Origin: a virus
Reading direction: 5' to 3' (one strand)
IMG/VR virus record: IMGVR_UViG_3300031658_000091
Coordinates: 1-27,144 of that record
DNA length: 27,144 nucleotides
Shown: one piece after another, positions 1-6,494 of the stretch
Layout: every line of letters begins with the position of its first letter
Position numbering within the stretch: the first letter of the stretch is position 1
Translations under genes and position numbers: made by a program
The notes under the pieces: model-generated
Seen by the model: the letters and a program-made list of their open reading frames with translations, nothing else
What the model was told of the DNA's origin: nothing
The model's database searches: none

Positions 1-658
1 AGGAACTTGTTATCCTTACTAACTCCTTTTCCACTTGGTGCGCTAAAAGTTGCAGCGTAGATTTGTCTAAATTGTTCAATGAATTGGTTAAAAAAAAACC
101 TGCACTATAAAGTACATCCATTTTAGCATACTTCCTTAAGAAGTCTTTCCGTTCGTTTATCTTATCTAAGTCCTGTTTATAATCTCCTTCTCTCATATAG
201 ATAGCTGCAATAGTTAAACCTAATTCAGCATCGTCTTGCTTATCATTTAACTGACCTATTAAATCCATTACATCCATGAAATCACCTGCAGTCTTATTAA
301 GAAACTCAGGCATTGTGAACGTTCTCTCTTTAATCTTAAACTCTTTCTTCGGTTGTTCTTTACTTAACCAGCTGAACTCTAATATAAATATCTCGTTTAG
401 TTTCTCATAAGGAACTAACTTTAACTGTTCATATGTGGCTCCAGTACATAAGTGAGCCATTAAATGAGTAATACTCTCAACAGATTTCTTAGTAGCTTCT
501 AAATATAAGCCCTCATCAAAGTCATCCTTAGCAGATTGTGCTAATTTAATATATTCATAGCCATCTTTCCATTGGTCGTATGTAACTTCATGTCTACCTT
601 CTGGTACGTTCAATGTAAGCTTTCCGATTCCTTGTTCTGTTATCTTATATTTTCTCAT
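1..658 (-). CDS. Candidate tail assembly chaperone, -1 frameshift, 3' end off the window
   Basis: This reading frame is open from an ATG at 658 to the window edge, so the C-terminus is missing. Its start overlaps the terminase stop as ATGA. The first ~190 residues are acidic and helical, with a WKDGYEYIKL stretch near residue 32 and an IAAIYMREGDY stretch near residue 152, ending in a GFF motif. I recall this kind of arrangement from siphovirus tail chaperones, but this is not a firm family match. At 95-89 the minus strand reads T TTT TTA in phase with the frame, a textbook X XXY YYZ slippery site inside a run of nine T. After a -1 slip the next 30 codons (starting NQFIEQFRQIYAATF) look more protein-like than frame 0. 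Frame 0 also stays open to the edge, so its stop is not visible. The next gene in a circular map would be the tape measure at the right edge, as expected for a G/GT pair. Confidence 0.6.
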   Translation of the reverse strand, partial: MRKYKITEQGIGKLTLNVPEGRHEVTYDQWKDGYEYIKLAQSAKDDFDEGLYLEATKKSVESITHLMAHLCTGATYEQLKLVPYEKLNEIFILEFSWLSKEQPKKEFKIKERTFTMPEFLNKTAGDFMDVMDLIGQLNDKQDDAELGLTIAAIYMREGDYKQDLDKINERKDFLRKYAKMDVLYSAGFFLTNSLNNLDKSTLQLLAHQVEKELVRITSS

Positions 659-1854
659 ATTGCTACCATTCTTTTTTTCCTTTGATAAATGTAATAAATG
701 AAATATCCCCCTGCATCAAATGGATGATCTAAACCTAATGTTTTGTCTGGTTCGCCGTTCTTGTATGGCAATTGTTCTAAACTTTCAACATATCTTGGAC
801 AATTGAATTTATTTACCTTGTATGTATTATCTTGAAACTTCTTATTCATTGTGTTTATCCTATCTTTAACCAATGGATTCTTAGTTAATGCCTTTACAAT
901 AAACCTATGCCTTTTTAATATGTCAATATCAGTATCTGAAGCAGAAGATTTTCTATTCTGTCCACTTGCATCTGGATAAACTACAATATTATGATTAGGG
1001 AAACGCTTATTAATTGCATTTGCTAAACTTTCAGTATCATATTCATCAATTATTTCATCTATTGCTATTGGTTCGCCATCATCTATTACATGAATGATTG
1101 CAGACATATGCATTATGTTAAAATCAACTCCAATATGTAGTGTATCATTTTCTTTTAATTGTCTATTTGAATGGTTTACATCCCTATCATAATTAGAACA
1201 AACAGTTCCACTTGTAAGATTGACAAATTCACCTTCCAGGTAGGCCTGGAGTTGTTCTGGCGTATATTCATCCAATAGACTTTGAATATAACTATCCGAA
1301 ATAAAAGGATTGTTTTTAGTTGATGCCTTAACTAATAACTTATCTTCACTTGCACCATTCACAAAGAAGTTATGAAGGAATCTAAAGCCCTCTGGAGTAC
1401 TAACAAAATCAGTTGCATTGTTATTTCCTTCAGTTCTTACTGAATTTCTGGCTAATATCTTAATCATTACTTCTTGCATCTTAGCTTTAGGCAGTACATC
1501 TGCTTCATCTATTAAGCTATAACCAACTTCATACCCAACAATTAAATCTGGATTATCCATGGACCTGCAAATGATCCTGCCATAAGGTGTTAATATATCC
1601 TTATCACTCTTATTAATTGTAAACGGTATCTTTTCTGCTAATAGTATTTCAGTAAATTTAGGAAAAGCAATATCTTTTATTAATGGATATGTTGGTAAGT
1701 AATAAGCAACATCTACATCTGGTAGCATTAACTTCTTTGCAATAGTTTTAAGTACACCAGCGTGACTTTTACCACTACGGAAGCCACCAACTAAGCCAGT
1801 ATGTCGCTTAGTACTATTAATGAAGTCTAATTGATGTTGTAATATTCCTATCAC
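655..1854 (-). CDS. terL: Terminase large subunit
   Basis: This is the packaging motor and nuclease that pumps DNA into the prohead and cuts it. The 399 residues fit the compact TerL class. The ATPase domain has Walker A GGFRSGKS at 23-30, Walker B YSLIDEAD with D116/E117, and a coupling motif VSTPEG at 151-156. The RNase H-like nuclease domain has the expected acidic residues in GVDFN (D244), YPDASG (D295) and LDHPFDAGG (D376/D380). The start is GTG at 1854. It shares its G with the TAG stop of the upstream gene, and no ATG lies before the Walker A motif, so GTG is the only reasonable choice. The stop overlaps the next ATG by four bases. It lies in one unit with the candidate small terminase and the tail chaperone candidate. 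Confidence 0.95.
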   Translation of the reverse strand: MIGILQHQLDFINSTKRHTGLVGGFRSGKSHAGVLKTIAKKLMLPDVDVAYYLPTYPLIKDIAFPKFTEILLAEKIPFTINKSDKDILTPYGRIICRSMDNPDLIVGYEVGYSLIDEADVLPKAKMQEVMIKILARNSVRTEGNNNATDFVSTPEGFRFLHNFFVNGASEDKLLVKASTKNNPFISDSYIQSLLDEYTPEQLQAYLEGEFVNLTSGTVCSNYDRDVNHSNRQLKENDTLHIGVDFNIMHMSAIIHVIDDGEPIAIDEIIDEYDTESLANAINKRFPNHNIVVYPDASGQNRKSSASDTDIDILKRHRFIVKALTKNPLVKDRINTMNKKFQDNTYKVNKFNCPRYVESLEQLPYKNGEPDKTLGLDHPFDAGGYFIYYIYQRKKRMVAI

Positions 1855-2201
1855 TATTTTATAACCTTGAATTGTAATGGTTCAATCTTAGTAGTTACTT
1901 CTGTTTTTGTTTCTTGCATTGCTTTACCTTCAGTCCTATCTAAAATTTCTTTAATAGCAGTCATTTTTTCTTTATTATCTGAAGTCTTATCTAATCCAAT
2001 ACTAACTAATTGTAATATCAAAGCATCATCAATAGATAAACCTTTAAGATCTAAATCAATTAAAGAAGCGTCTTTACTCAATAACTTTTTTAGTTTAGTG
2101 GACATTCTTTCACCTTTAGGTGCGCCTCCTTTACTCTTTGCATCCTCTGGTCTTTTATCAAAACCATTAGTATTTCTTTTATCTCCAAAATTAGTACTCA
2201 T
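1854..2201 (-). CDS. Candidate terminase small subunit (DUF5681-like N-terminus)
   Basis: The 115-residue protein starts with a basic, glycine-rich segment including NGFDKRPEDAKSKGGAPKG. This resembles the NGFDKNPENINRKGRPK type of N-terminus (DUF5681-like) found in small DNA-binding phage proteins. The rest is helical and charged, ending in a beta-prone tail (TKIEPLQFKVIK). Its position directly before and overlapping the large terminase by one base is the standard place for the DNA-recognition subunit TerS. The function is inferred from position and this N-terminal similarity. No clear helix-turn-helix can be pointed to. Confidence 0.7.
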   Translation of the reverse strand: MSTNFGDKRNTNGFDKRPEDAKSKGGAPKGERMSTKLKKLLSKDASLIDLDLKGLSIDDALILQLVSIGLDKTSDNKEKMTAIKEILDRTEGKAMQETKTEVTTKIEPLQFKVIK

Positions 2202-2211
2202 ATTAGTGTAA

Positions 2212-2430
2212 TTAAAGTGTTTTTATCATTAAATATTTATATTCTTTTCTTAAAGACTTCAGAAGCATTTCAATAATCTGTGCTTCTATTGTTTTCTGTG
2301 CAAATCTGCAATTAGTTGGAATGATAATTAATCCTTTACTAACCTTAAATCTAACTAATTTCAGAAACGGCATAACGAATCCTAAACGTCCACTAAAATC
2401 ACTTGCATTAACTATAATTGCATCATTCAT
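2212..2430 (-). CDS. Small hypothetical protein
   Basis: I do not recognise this 72-residue protein. It is mixed alpha/beta in character, with a hydrophobic stretch (KGLIIIPTN) and a basic C-terminal helix ending KEYKYLMIKTL. Its ATG overlaps the stop of the upstream membrane-protein gene as ATGA, which suggests translational coupling. It sits ten bases before the candidate small terminase. One thought is a VRR/HTH-type accessory, but nothing in the sequence supports this beyond the position. Confidence 0.65.
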   Translation of the reverse strand: MNDAIIVNASDFSGRLGFVMPFLKLVRFKVSKGLIIIPTNCRFAQKTIEAQIIEMLLKSLRKEYKYLMIKTL

Positions 2431-2645
2431 TTCTTATTATCATTTACAATATCCCATATTAATTTACCACCTAAAAATATAATAGGAAACAACGCCAAAG
2501 AAATAATTGTAAAAGTAACTCCAGTAAATGAATAACTACCGCTAAAAAAGAATTTAAACAAATTGTAAAATGATAAGCATAAGCCTACGATAAACAATAA
2601 TATATTCAGCATTGCTAACCTAATAATTATATCTTCTATTTTCAT
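2427..2645 (-). CDS. Small membrane protein, two transmembrane segments
   Basis: The 72-residue protein has two clear hydrophobic segments, about residues 10-32 (LAMLNILLFIVGLCLSFYNL) and 41-64 (VTFTIISLALFPIIFLGG), with a charged tail VNDNKK. It should lie in the inner membrane. It is coupled to the next gene by an ATGA overlap. A TATCTTTG promoter box sits only five bases before its ATG, so the transcript may be leaderless. Function is unknown. A holin or a superinfection-exclusion factor are possible roles by analogy only. It is far from the amidase at 17396-17917. Confidence 0.75.
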   Translation of the reverse strand: MKIEDIIIRLAMLNILLFIVGLCLSFYNLFKFFFSGSYSFTGVTFTIISLALFPIIFLGGKLIWDIVNDNKK

Positions 2646-2650
2646 AAGTA

Positions 2651-2658
2651 CAAAGATA
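2651..2658 (-). promoter_or_regulatory. -7 promoter box TATCTTTG before the membrane-protein gene
   Basis: TATCTTTGTAC on the minus strand ends just before the ATG at 2645, in the 33-base gap after the preceding gene. It shares the extended TTTGTAC form with the boxes at 14420 and 12947. Confidence 0.45.
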
Positions 2659-2678
2659 CATAAAATATATTTAACCGT

Positions 2679-2909
2679 TTAGAGCAGTTCTATTTTATCA
2701 ACAGTTCTAAAAATGCCTTTACTAAGATTGTAAGTACTACCATCATAATCTTTTACTTCACTACACAATGGCAAATCTTGAAACAAACCAGACTTATGAA
2801 CAAATTTATTCATTCCTAAACTTTTGCAGTAAATTGCATCAGTCCATTCATCAGTATTTTCATTAAAAGAGATATATACTTTGATTATTTTATCCTCTGG
2901 TATTATCAT
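2679..2909 (-). CDS. Small hypothetical protein
   Basis: I do not recognise this 76-residue protein. It begins MIIPEDKIIKVYISF and is beta-rich, with one short motif DYDGSTYNLSKG. Its ATG shares bases with the stop of the upstream DnaA-like gene (TAATG), so the two are probably translated together and may work together. No transmembrane segment or signal peptide is seen. Confidence 0.7.
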   Translation of the reverse strand: MIIPEDKIIKVYISFNENTDEWTDAIYCKSLGMNKFVHKSGLFQDLPLCSEVKDYDGSTYNLSKGIFRTVDKIELL

Positions 2910-3292
2910 TATTCGTTTATTAATTTGATTAAATCAATAGTTGCTTTATCTTCAGTTCCTATAAACATAGCTACTTTATTTTTGCCATGTATCACAGAAG
3001 CGTGATGTCGGTTTAATTTCTTTCCGATGTCTACCAATGACATAATATTTTTATCGTTCATTAGATACATTATTACGTGCCTACACGCGACTATTTCATT
3101 GTTTCTATTACTACTTCTTAAATCTCTTAAAGTAATATTACAATGCAGAAAGCAATTATAAACTAATCTATCAAAATATATATCCATTCTGTGCCTTTGT
3201 TCTATTGGAGTTGGTAGTATATAAGCTAATGCCATTTGTTCAGCAATAACAATATCCAATTCATCCCTTTGTTGTAATAATTTTTCTATCAT
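2909..3292 (-). CDS. Stand-alone DnaA domain IV-like DNA-binding protein
   Basis: The 127-residue protein resembles the C-terminal DNA-binding domain of the initiator DnaA. Residues around 53-112 follow the domain IV pattern: DLRSSNRNNEIVACRHVIMYL matches the usual L-x-S-x-x-R-x-x-x-IV-x-A/C-R-x-x-x-M-Y-L helix. SLVDIGKKLNRHHASVIHGK matches the signature helix-turn-helix (IG-x-x-x-x-R-x-H-x-S/T-V-x-H). The AAA+ ATPase domain of DnaA is absent; the first ~50 residues are a helical extension. It probably binds specific sites in double-stranded DNA, either at the phage origin or at host DnaA boxes, without ATP-driven oligomerisation. That role is inference. A TAAATTTG promoter box lies five bases before its ATG. 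The downstream 76-residue gene is coupled by TAATG. Confidence 0.85.
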   Translation of the reverse strand: MIEKLLQQRDELDIVIAEQMALAYILPTPIEQRHRMDIYFDRLVYNCFLHCNITLRDLRSSNRNNEIVACRHVIMYLMNDKNIMSLVDIGKKLNRHHASVIHGKNKVAMFIGTEDKATIDLIKLINE

Positions 3293-3297
3293 GTTTT

Positions 3298-3305
3298 CAA
3301 ATTTA
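3298..3305 (-). promoter_or_regulatory. -7 promoter box TAAATTTG before the DnaA-like gene
   Basis: TAAATTTG on the minus strand ends five bases before the ATG at 3292. With initiation a few bases after the box, the mRNA would have almost no 5' leader. Confidence 0.4.
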
Positions 3306-3325
3306 ATACTTATTTATTTATTATC

Positions 3326-3505
3326 CTAACTTATTAAGTCTTTTATTTTAAAAACTTTACACGTTCTATTTTTGCAAAGTCTAATTACTAATTCACCATC
3401 ACATAAAGTTGGATTTATTATTACTGCATTTCCGTCTATCATTTGAAAGATAGTATTTCCGAGATAGCTATATAAGTTCTCGTATCCTTTAATCTCTTTT
3501 AACAT
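3326..3505 (-). CDS. Orphan NUMOD4-like small protein
   Basis: This 59-residue gene overlaps the end of the HNH endonuclease gene by seven bases and ends in TAG at 3326. It begins MLKEIKGYENLYSYLG and ends LCKNRTCKVFKIKDLIS. This can be aligned by eye with the N-terminal NUMOD4 part of the neighbouring HNH protein (DIINYEGIYQISNYG ... LSKKGKVETLKVHKLVA). NUMOD4 is a DNA-recognition module of homing endonucleases. Here it stands alone with no HNH residues. It could be a decayed second endonuclease, a gene made by partial duplication, or a regulator binding the same site as its neighbour. The coding call rests on the overlap, the continuous frame and this similarity. Confidence 0.6.
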   Translation of the reverse strand: MLKEIKGYENLYSYLGNTIFQMIDGNAVIINPTLCDGELVIRLCKNRTCKVFKIKDLIS

Positions 3506-3984
3506 TCTATTTCTTTTAAAGCTTTTTTATAAGCATTCGCTGCGTCTATTTCGTTTATAAATCTTCCTAAGTTTTTCTTTTTTCCGTTATTATAAATCAT
3601 AGATACAAATTTATTTCTTTTCGCATCAAAATGAACGCCTACATATTTAGAGCTTCCACCTTTTTTATCTTTTGATGTGTTTTCTCTTGGACTTATTAAT
3701 TGTAAATTATTTACATTATTATTCATTTTATCATTATCAATATGGTCTATTACTATAGTATATTTATCAGGTACGTGATTAAGAAAATAAATAGCTACTA
3801 ATTTATGAACTTTTAAAGTTTCAACTTTACCTTTTTTAGATAAATTTACTTGACCATATCCATGACCAGTTTTAGGATTCTTTAATATAGTTTCTTTGTT
3901 AAATTTAAAACTCTTTACTCTTCCGTAATTAGATATTTGATAAATACCTTCATAATTAATAATGTCTTTAAATACTTCTTTCAT
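3499..3984 (-). CDS. HNH homing endonuclease, NUMOD4-HNH-AP2 layout
   Basis: This 161-residue protein has three modules. Residues ~4-64 are NUMOD4 (FKDIINYEGIYQISNYGRVKS). Residues ~60-100 are the HNH nuclease (H60; VIDHIDNDKMNNN with D80/H81; N93 in NNLQLISPREN). Residues ~112-158 are an AP2-type DNA-binding domain (SKYVGVHFDAKRNKF ... IDAANAYKKAL). It should make a site-specific cut and promote its own spread by homing. It stands as a free gene between complete neighbours, so it is not in an intron or intein that I can see. A promoter box and an unusual structured leader lie just upstream (4005-4101), suggesting independent control. Confidence 0.93.
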   Translation of the reverse strand: MKEVFKDIINYEGIYQISNYGRVKSFKFNKETILKNPKTGHGYGQVNLSKKGKVETLKVHKLVAIYFLNHVPDKYTIVIDHIDNDKMNNNVNNLQLISPRENTSKDKKGGSSKYVGVHFDAKRNKFVSMIYNNGKKKNLGRFINEIDAANAYKKALKEIEC

Positions 3985-3994
3985 TTTATTATTT

Positions 3995-4087
3995 TTAAAT
4001 TAAAAAGTCCATAACTAAATTAGCGCCTGAGAAAGCTAAAATAATTATGGACTTAAATTTATTTGTTTGGAAGTTCTCAGGCTTCAT
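3995..4087 (-). CDS. Possible 30-residue leader peptide before the HNH gene
   Basis: An ATG at 4087, six bases after the TATCTTTG box, opens a 30-codon frame that ends in TAA eleven bases before the HNH start. The second half is hydrophobic (SIIILAFSGANLVMDFLI). The frame covers both pairs of inverted repeats at 4005-4082, so translation would disturb the RNA structure. It may be an attenuator-type leader peptide or a genuine membrane micro-protein. It is too short for coding statistics to help. Confidence 0.3.
   Translation of the reverse strand: MKPENFQTNKFKSIIILAFSGANLVMDFLI
4005..4082 (-). promoter_or_regulatory. Predicted pseudoknot leader RNA upstream of the HNH gene
   Basis: Two perfect inverted repeats interleave. 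In minus-strand order, GCCTGAGAA (4082-4074) pairs with TTCTCAGGC (4033-4025), and AAGTCCATAA (4054-4045) pairs with TTATGGACTT (4014-4005). The order 1-2-1'-2' is that of an H-type pseudoknot, with connecting loops of 19, 11 and 10 bases. The second stem runs into a U-rich stretch (GACTTTTTAATTT), so alone it would look like a terminator. The likely start of transcription is right at the 5' end of the first stem. Confidence 0.5.
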
Positions 4088-4093
4088 ATGATA

Positions 4094-4101
4094 CAAAGAT
4101 A
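4094..4101 (-). promoter_or_regulatory. Bacteroidetes-type -7 promoter box TATCTTTG
   Basis: The minus strand reads TATCTTTGTA, matching the flavobacterial TAnnTTTG box. It lies directly before the pseudoknot leader and the 30-codon frame. A good -33 TTG at the usual distance is not obvious; TTTG at 4130-4127 is a few bases too far. Confidence 0.5.
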
Positions 4102-4139
4102 CTAATAGTTTAATTAACATTCTTTACAAATTACTAACA

Positions 4140-5342
4140 TTAAAATATATGCGTTAATCTTGCAACCTGCCCATGTTCTTTGTGATGTATAAAAGCTTCT
4201 ACTGCCTGCGGTGCGTGTTGGAATCCTTTTCTATGATGCCAGCTATCTGTACCACTTGGACTTCTTAATGTTTCTATACATACACTAAATATATCTTTTG
4301 CAGTCTTATGATGTAAGTGATGCGTATATATATATCTGTGTTTACATTTTGCCCATTCCTTTGGCGCTTCTTCTGCCATCAATCCATGTAATTTATCTAC
4401 TTTTGCGCCATCGCCATGAGTTGATCCAATTAAATTATCACCATAAACAGTATACTTTCTGTGACTCATGTCATTATCAAAAGTCACTTGTTTACAGTTT
4501 TGAAACCAACTGGACACGCTATCTAATAACATGAAGCCATGCGTGTAATCGTGATTACTTGGATTAAAAACAACCTCTACATCTGCTACGGTTAAAAGCT
4601 TCTCAATAATTTCAACTAATAACTTTTTAGCCATGTTATAATTATCATACCACATTTGATCTGTGTCTTGACCAGTTCCACTTGTAGTTGTGCTGTGCGC
4701 ATTATCTACATGAAGTATATCATTACCAGCAATAAATATAATCTTATCAATTTCAAAACCATTACTTTTTTGTAAAATACCTTCTAATCCTTTACGAACT
4801 CTTTGAACTGCTAACTGGCTATTGTAAACTTCTCCAGTTTCAAATGAACTGCAAATTTTACCGATATGAACATCTGCTGGATCAAATACTAAACAATGTC
4901 CATCTTTTGATTTTGTTCTTTTAAACTTTGGATATTTGAAAGCGTATTTCTTAGCTTCTGAAAGCATTAATTCATGCAATTCTTTTATCTTTTCTTCTGA
5001 ACCTATACTTTCAGCTTTTTCTTTGTATTGAATCCATTGTTGGCCAGTAGTTTTTGAAGTAGATATTTTTACTATCTCAAAATTCTCTGGAATTTCTATT
5101 GGTTCGCTTTGTAGTTTTTCAACTGAAGAAACAATATCACCTTTTTTATCGTACTTGTTTTGCGTATTCACAAAAGAACGCTGTAAAGGTTGTTTGTTCA
5201 TATCTTTAACAATAGCTATTTGTTCATCAGTAAGCCATCTATGTATTTTGTTTCTACCTTTCGGTATTTCACCATCCCTAACTGGAATCAATCCTAATAA
5301 TTCAGCTTGTTCTTTAGTTACTCTTAATCGTTTCTTTTTCAT
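4140..5342 (-). CDS. Calcineurin-like metallophosphoesterase
   Basis: This 400-residue protein has all five metal-binding motifs of the calcineurin-like phosphoesterase fold in its second half: DPADVHIGK (D157/H159), AGNDILH (N207/D208), PSNHD (N263/H264/D265), STHGD (H309) and YTHHLHH (H342/H344). The binuclear metal centre should hydrolyse phosphodiester bonds. Relatives include Mre11/SbcD nucleases and phage phosphoesterases, so a role in phage DNA processing is likely but not shown. The first ~150 residues lack a catalytic motif. They begin with a basic segment (MKKKRLRVTKEQAELLGLIP) that reads like a helix-turn-helix. The gene lies between the clamp gene and the HNH gene. No SbcC-like partner ATPase is present. 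Confidence 0.87.
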   Translation of the reverse strand: MKKKRLRVTKEQAELLGLIPVRDGEIPKGRNKIHRWLTDEQIAIVKDMNKQPLQRSFVNTQNKYDKKGDIVSSVEKLQSEPIEIPENFEIVKISTSKTTGQQWIQYKEKAESIGSEEKIKELHELMLSEAKKYAFKYPKFKRTKSKDGHCLVFDPADVHIGKICSSFETGEVYNSQLAVQRVRKGLEGILQKSNGFEIDKIIFIAGNDILHVDNAHSTTTSGTGQDTDQMWYDNYNMAKKLLVEIIEKLLTVADVEVVFNPSNHDYTHGFMLLDSVSSWFQNCKQVTFDNDMSHRKYTVYGDNLIGSTHGDGAKVDKLHGLMAEEAPKEWAKCKHRYIYTHHLHHKTAKDIFSVCIETLRSPSGTDSWHHRKGFQHAPQAVEAFIHHKEHGQVARLTHIF

Positions 5343-5356
5343 ATACTTTTTTTAAA

Positions 5357-5389
5357 TTCAAAAGCCAAACGATATGAATGACTTTTGAA
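5357..5389 (-). terminator. Hairpin between clamp and phosphoesterase genes
   Basis: TTCAAAAG (5389-5382, minus) pairs with CTTTTGAA (5364-5357) over a 17-base loop, followed by TTTAAAAAAAG. The U-run is poor, so it may be an attenuator or RNA-stability element rather than a full terminator. Confidence 0.35.
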
Positions 5390-5397
5390 ATTGTTTA

Positions 5398-6474
5398 TTA
5401 TTGTATCATCATTGGCATAGCTAACATTAAAACATTATCATTTGGTTTAATAATTCCAGCAGTCATTGAATTACCTATCTGAATTTCTATATTAGTTTCT
5501 TCAATATTTTGTAGCATTTCAATTATCTTTCTTGAATTAAATGCAAGTTCTACATCTTCACCATCTTTTTGACAAATTAATGATTCCTTTGCTTCACTAT
5601 TATAATCTAAATCTCTTGAAGATACTTCTAATTCATTATCTTTAAAATTTAAAGTACTTGAAAATGTTACTTTATTTGAAAACAAAGATACTCTTTTTAA
5701 AGATTGCAAAAGACTTACTTTATCAATCTTTATAATGTTTTTATTATCTGGTATAATTGATTGGTATTTTGGAAATACTGAATCCACTAATCGAGAATAT
5801 AAAGTAATGTCATCATATTGAAAACAAGCATTTGTATCATTTACATTTAGTAATAGTTCACTTTCACTAAGCGAATTTTTTAATAAAGATAATGCTTTTT
5901 TTGGAATGATAAAATTATTTTCTAATTGATTACATTTAAAAGAATACTTTGATAACATACTTGAATCAGTACCTACTAAATTCAGATTATCATTTTCAAA
6001 CTCAAAAAATAAACCAGTCATTGCAGGTCTTAAAGCATCATTTGAAATTGCAAAGAAAGTACTATTGATAGCTTTTTTTAATTCGGAACTATTAATAGTA
6101 ATTGGATCACTTTTAATTAATGGACTTTTTGGAAAATCTTCTGAATTTTCAGCAGTCATTTTATATTTACCTTTATCACTTGAAATAGTAACTGTATCTT
6201 TTTTTACTTCTATTTTAACATTATCGTTTGATAGTGTTTTTAAAGTATCTAAGAATATTCGGTAAGGTATGCAGGTTTTACCGTCTTCAATTCCTTGTAC
6301 TTGTACATTGGTAGTCATTGTATTTTCTAAATCGGATACGGTTATATTCATTAAGTTTCCTTTTACTTCTATTAGATAGCATTCTAATATTGGTAGTGCG
6401 GCATTGTTTGAAATAATACCGCTAAGTAAGTTTAATTTATTCGTTAATTCTTTTGTATTTACTTGAAATTTCAT
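5398..6474 (-). CDS. dnaN: DNA polymerase III beta subunit (sliding clamp)
   Basis: This 358-residue protein is a full-length DnaN homologue, which forms a dimeric ring holding the replicative polymerase on DNA. The three-domain clamp pattern is visible. It starts MKFQVNTKELTNKLNLLSGII with PILECYLIE and SDLENTM near residues 28-52. The middle has RPAMTGLFFEFENDNLNLVGTD around residue 148. Domain III has DSVFPKYQSIIPDN, and the protein ends LMLAMPMMIQ, close to the LLMPMRL-type end of cellular clamps. Length matches cellular DnaN (~365-375). No polymerase or clamp loader is seen in the window, so the ring would have to be loaded by the host tau complex. It lies between the helicase-methyltransferase and phosphoesterase genes. 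It was probably captured from a Bacteroidetes chromosome at some point. Confidence 0.93.
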   Translation of the reverse strand: MKFQVNTKELTNKLNLLSGIISNNAALPILECYLIEVKGNLMNITVSDLENTMTTNVQVQGIEDGKTCIPYRIFLDTLKTLSNDNVKIEVKKDTVTISSDKGKYKMTAENSEDFPKSPLIKSDPITINSSELKKAINSTFFAISNDALRPAMTGLFFEFENDNLNLVGTDSSMLSKYSFKCNQLENNFIIPKKALSLLKNSLSESELLLNVNDTNACFQYDDITLYSRLVDSVFPKYQSIIPDNKNIIKIDKVSLLQSLKRVSLFSNKVTFSSTLNFKDNELEVSSRDLDYNSEAKESLICQKDGEDVELAFNSRKIIEMLQNIEETNIEIQIGNSMTAGIIKPNDNVLMLAMPMMIQ

Positions 6475-6494
6475 AATTTATAATTTAATTGTTT

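Noticed and set aside
1867-2211. Plus-strand open frames such as 1867-2211, 4298-4534, 16728-17042 and 23293-23787
   Set aside because: Each lies over a well-supported minus-strand gene and its product has low-complexity, Ser/Leu-rich composition typical of antisense frames. None has a promoter box or a recognisable domain.
3499-4139. HNH gene and its structured leader as a group I intron
   Set aside because: The genes on both sides appear complete and unrelated, so no split exon is visible. The leader lacks a recognisable intron core.
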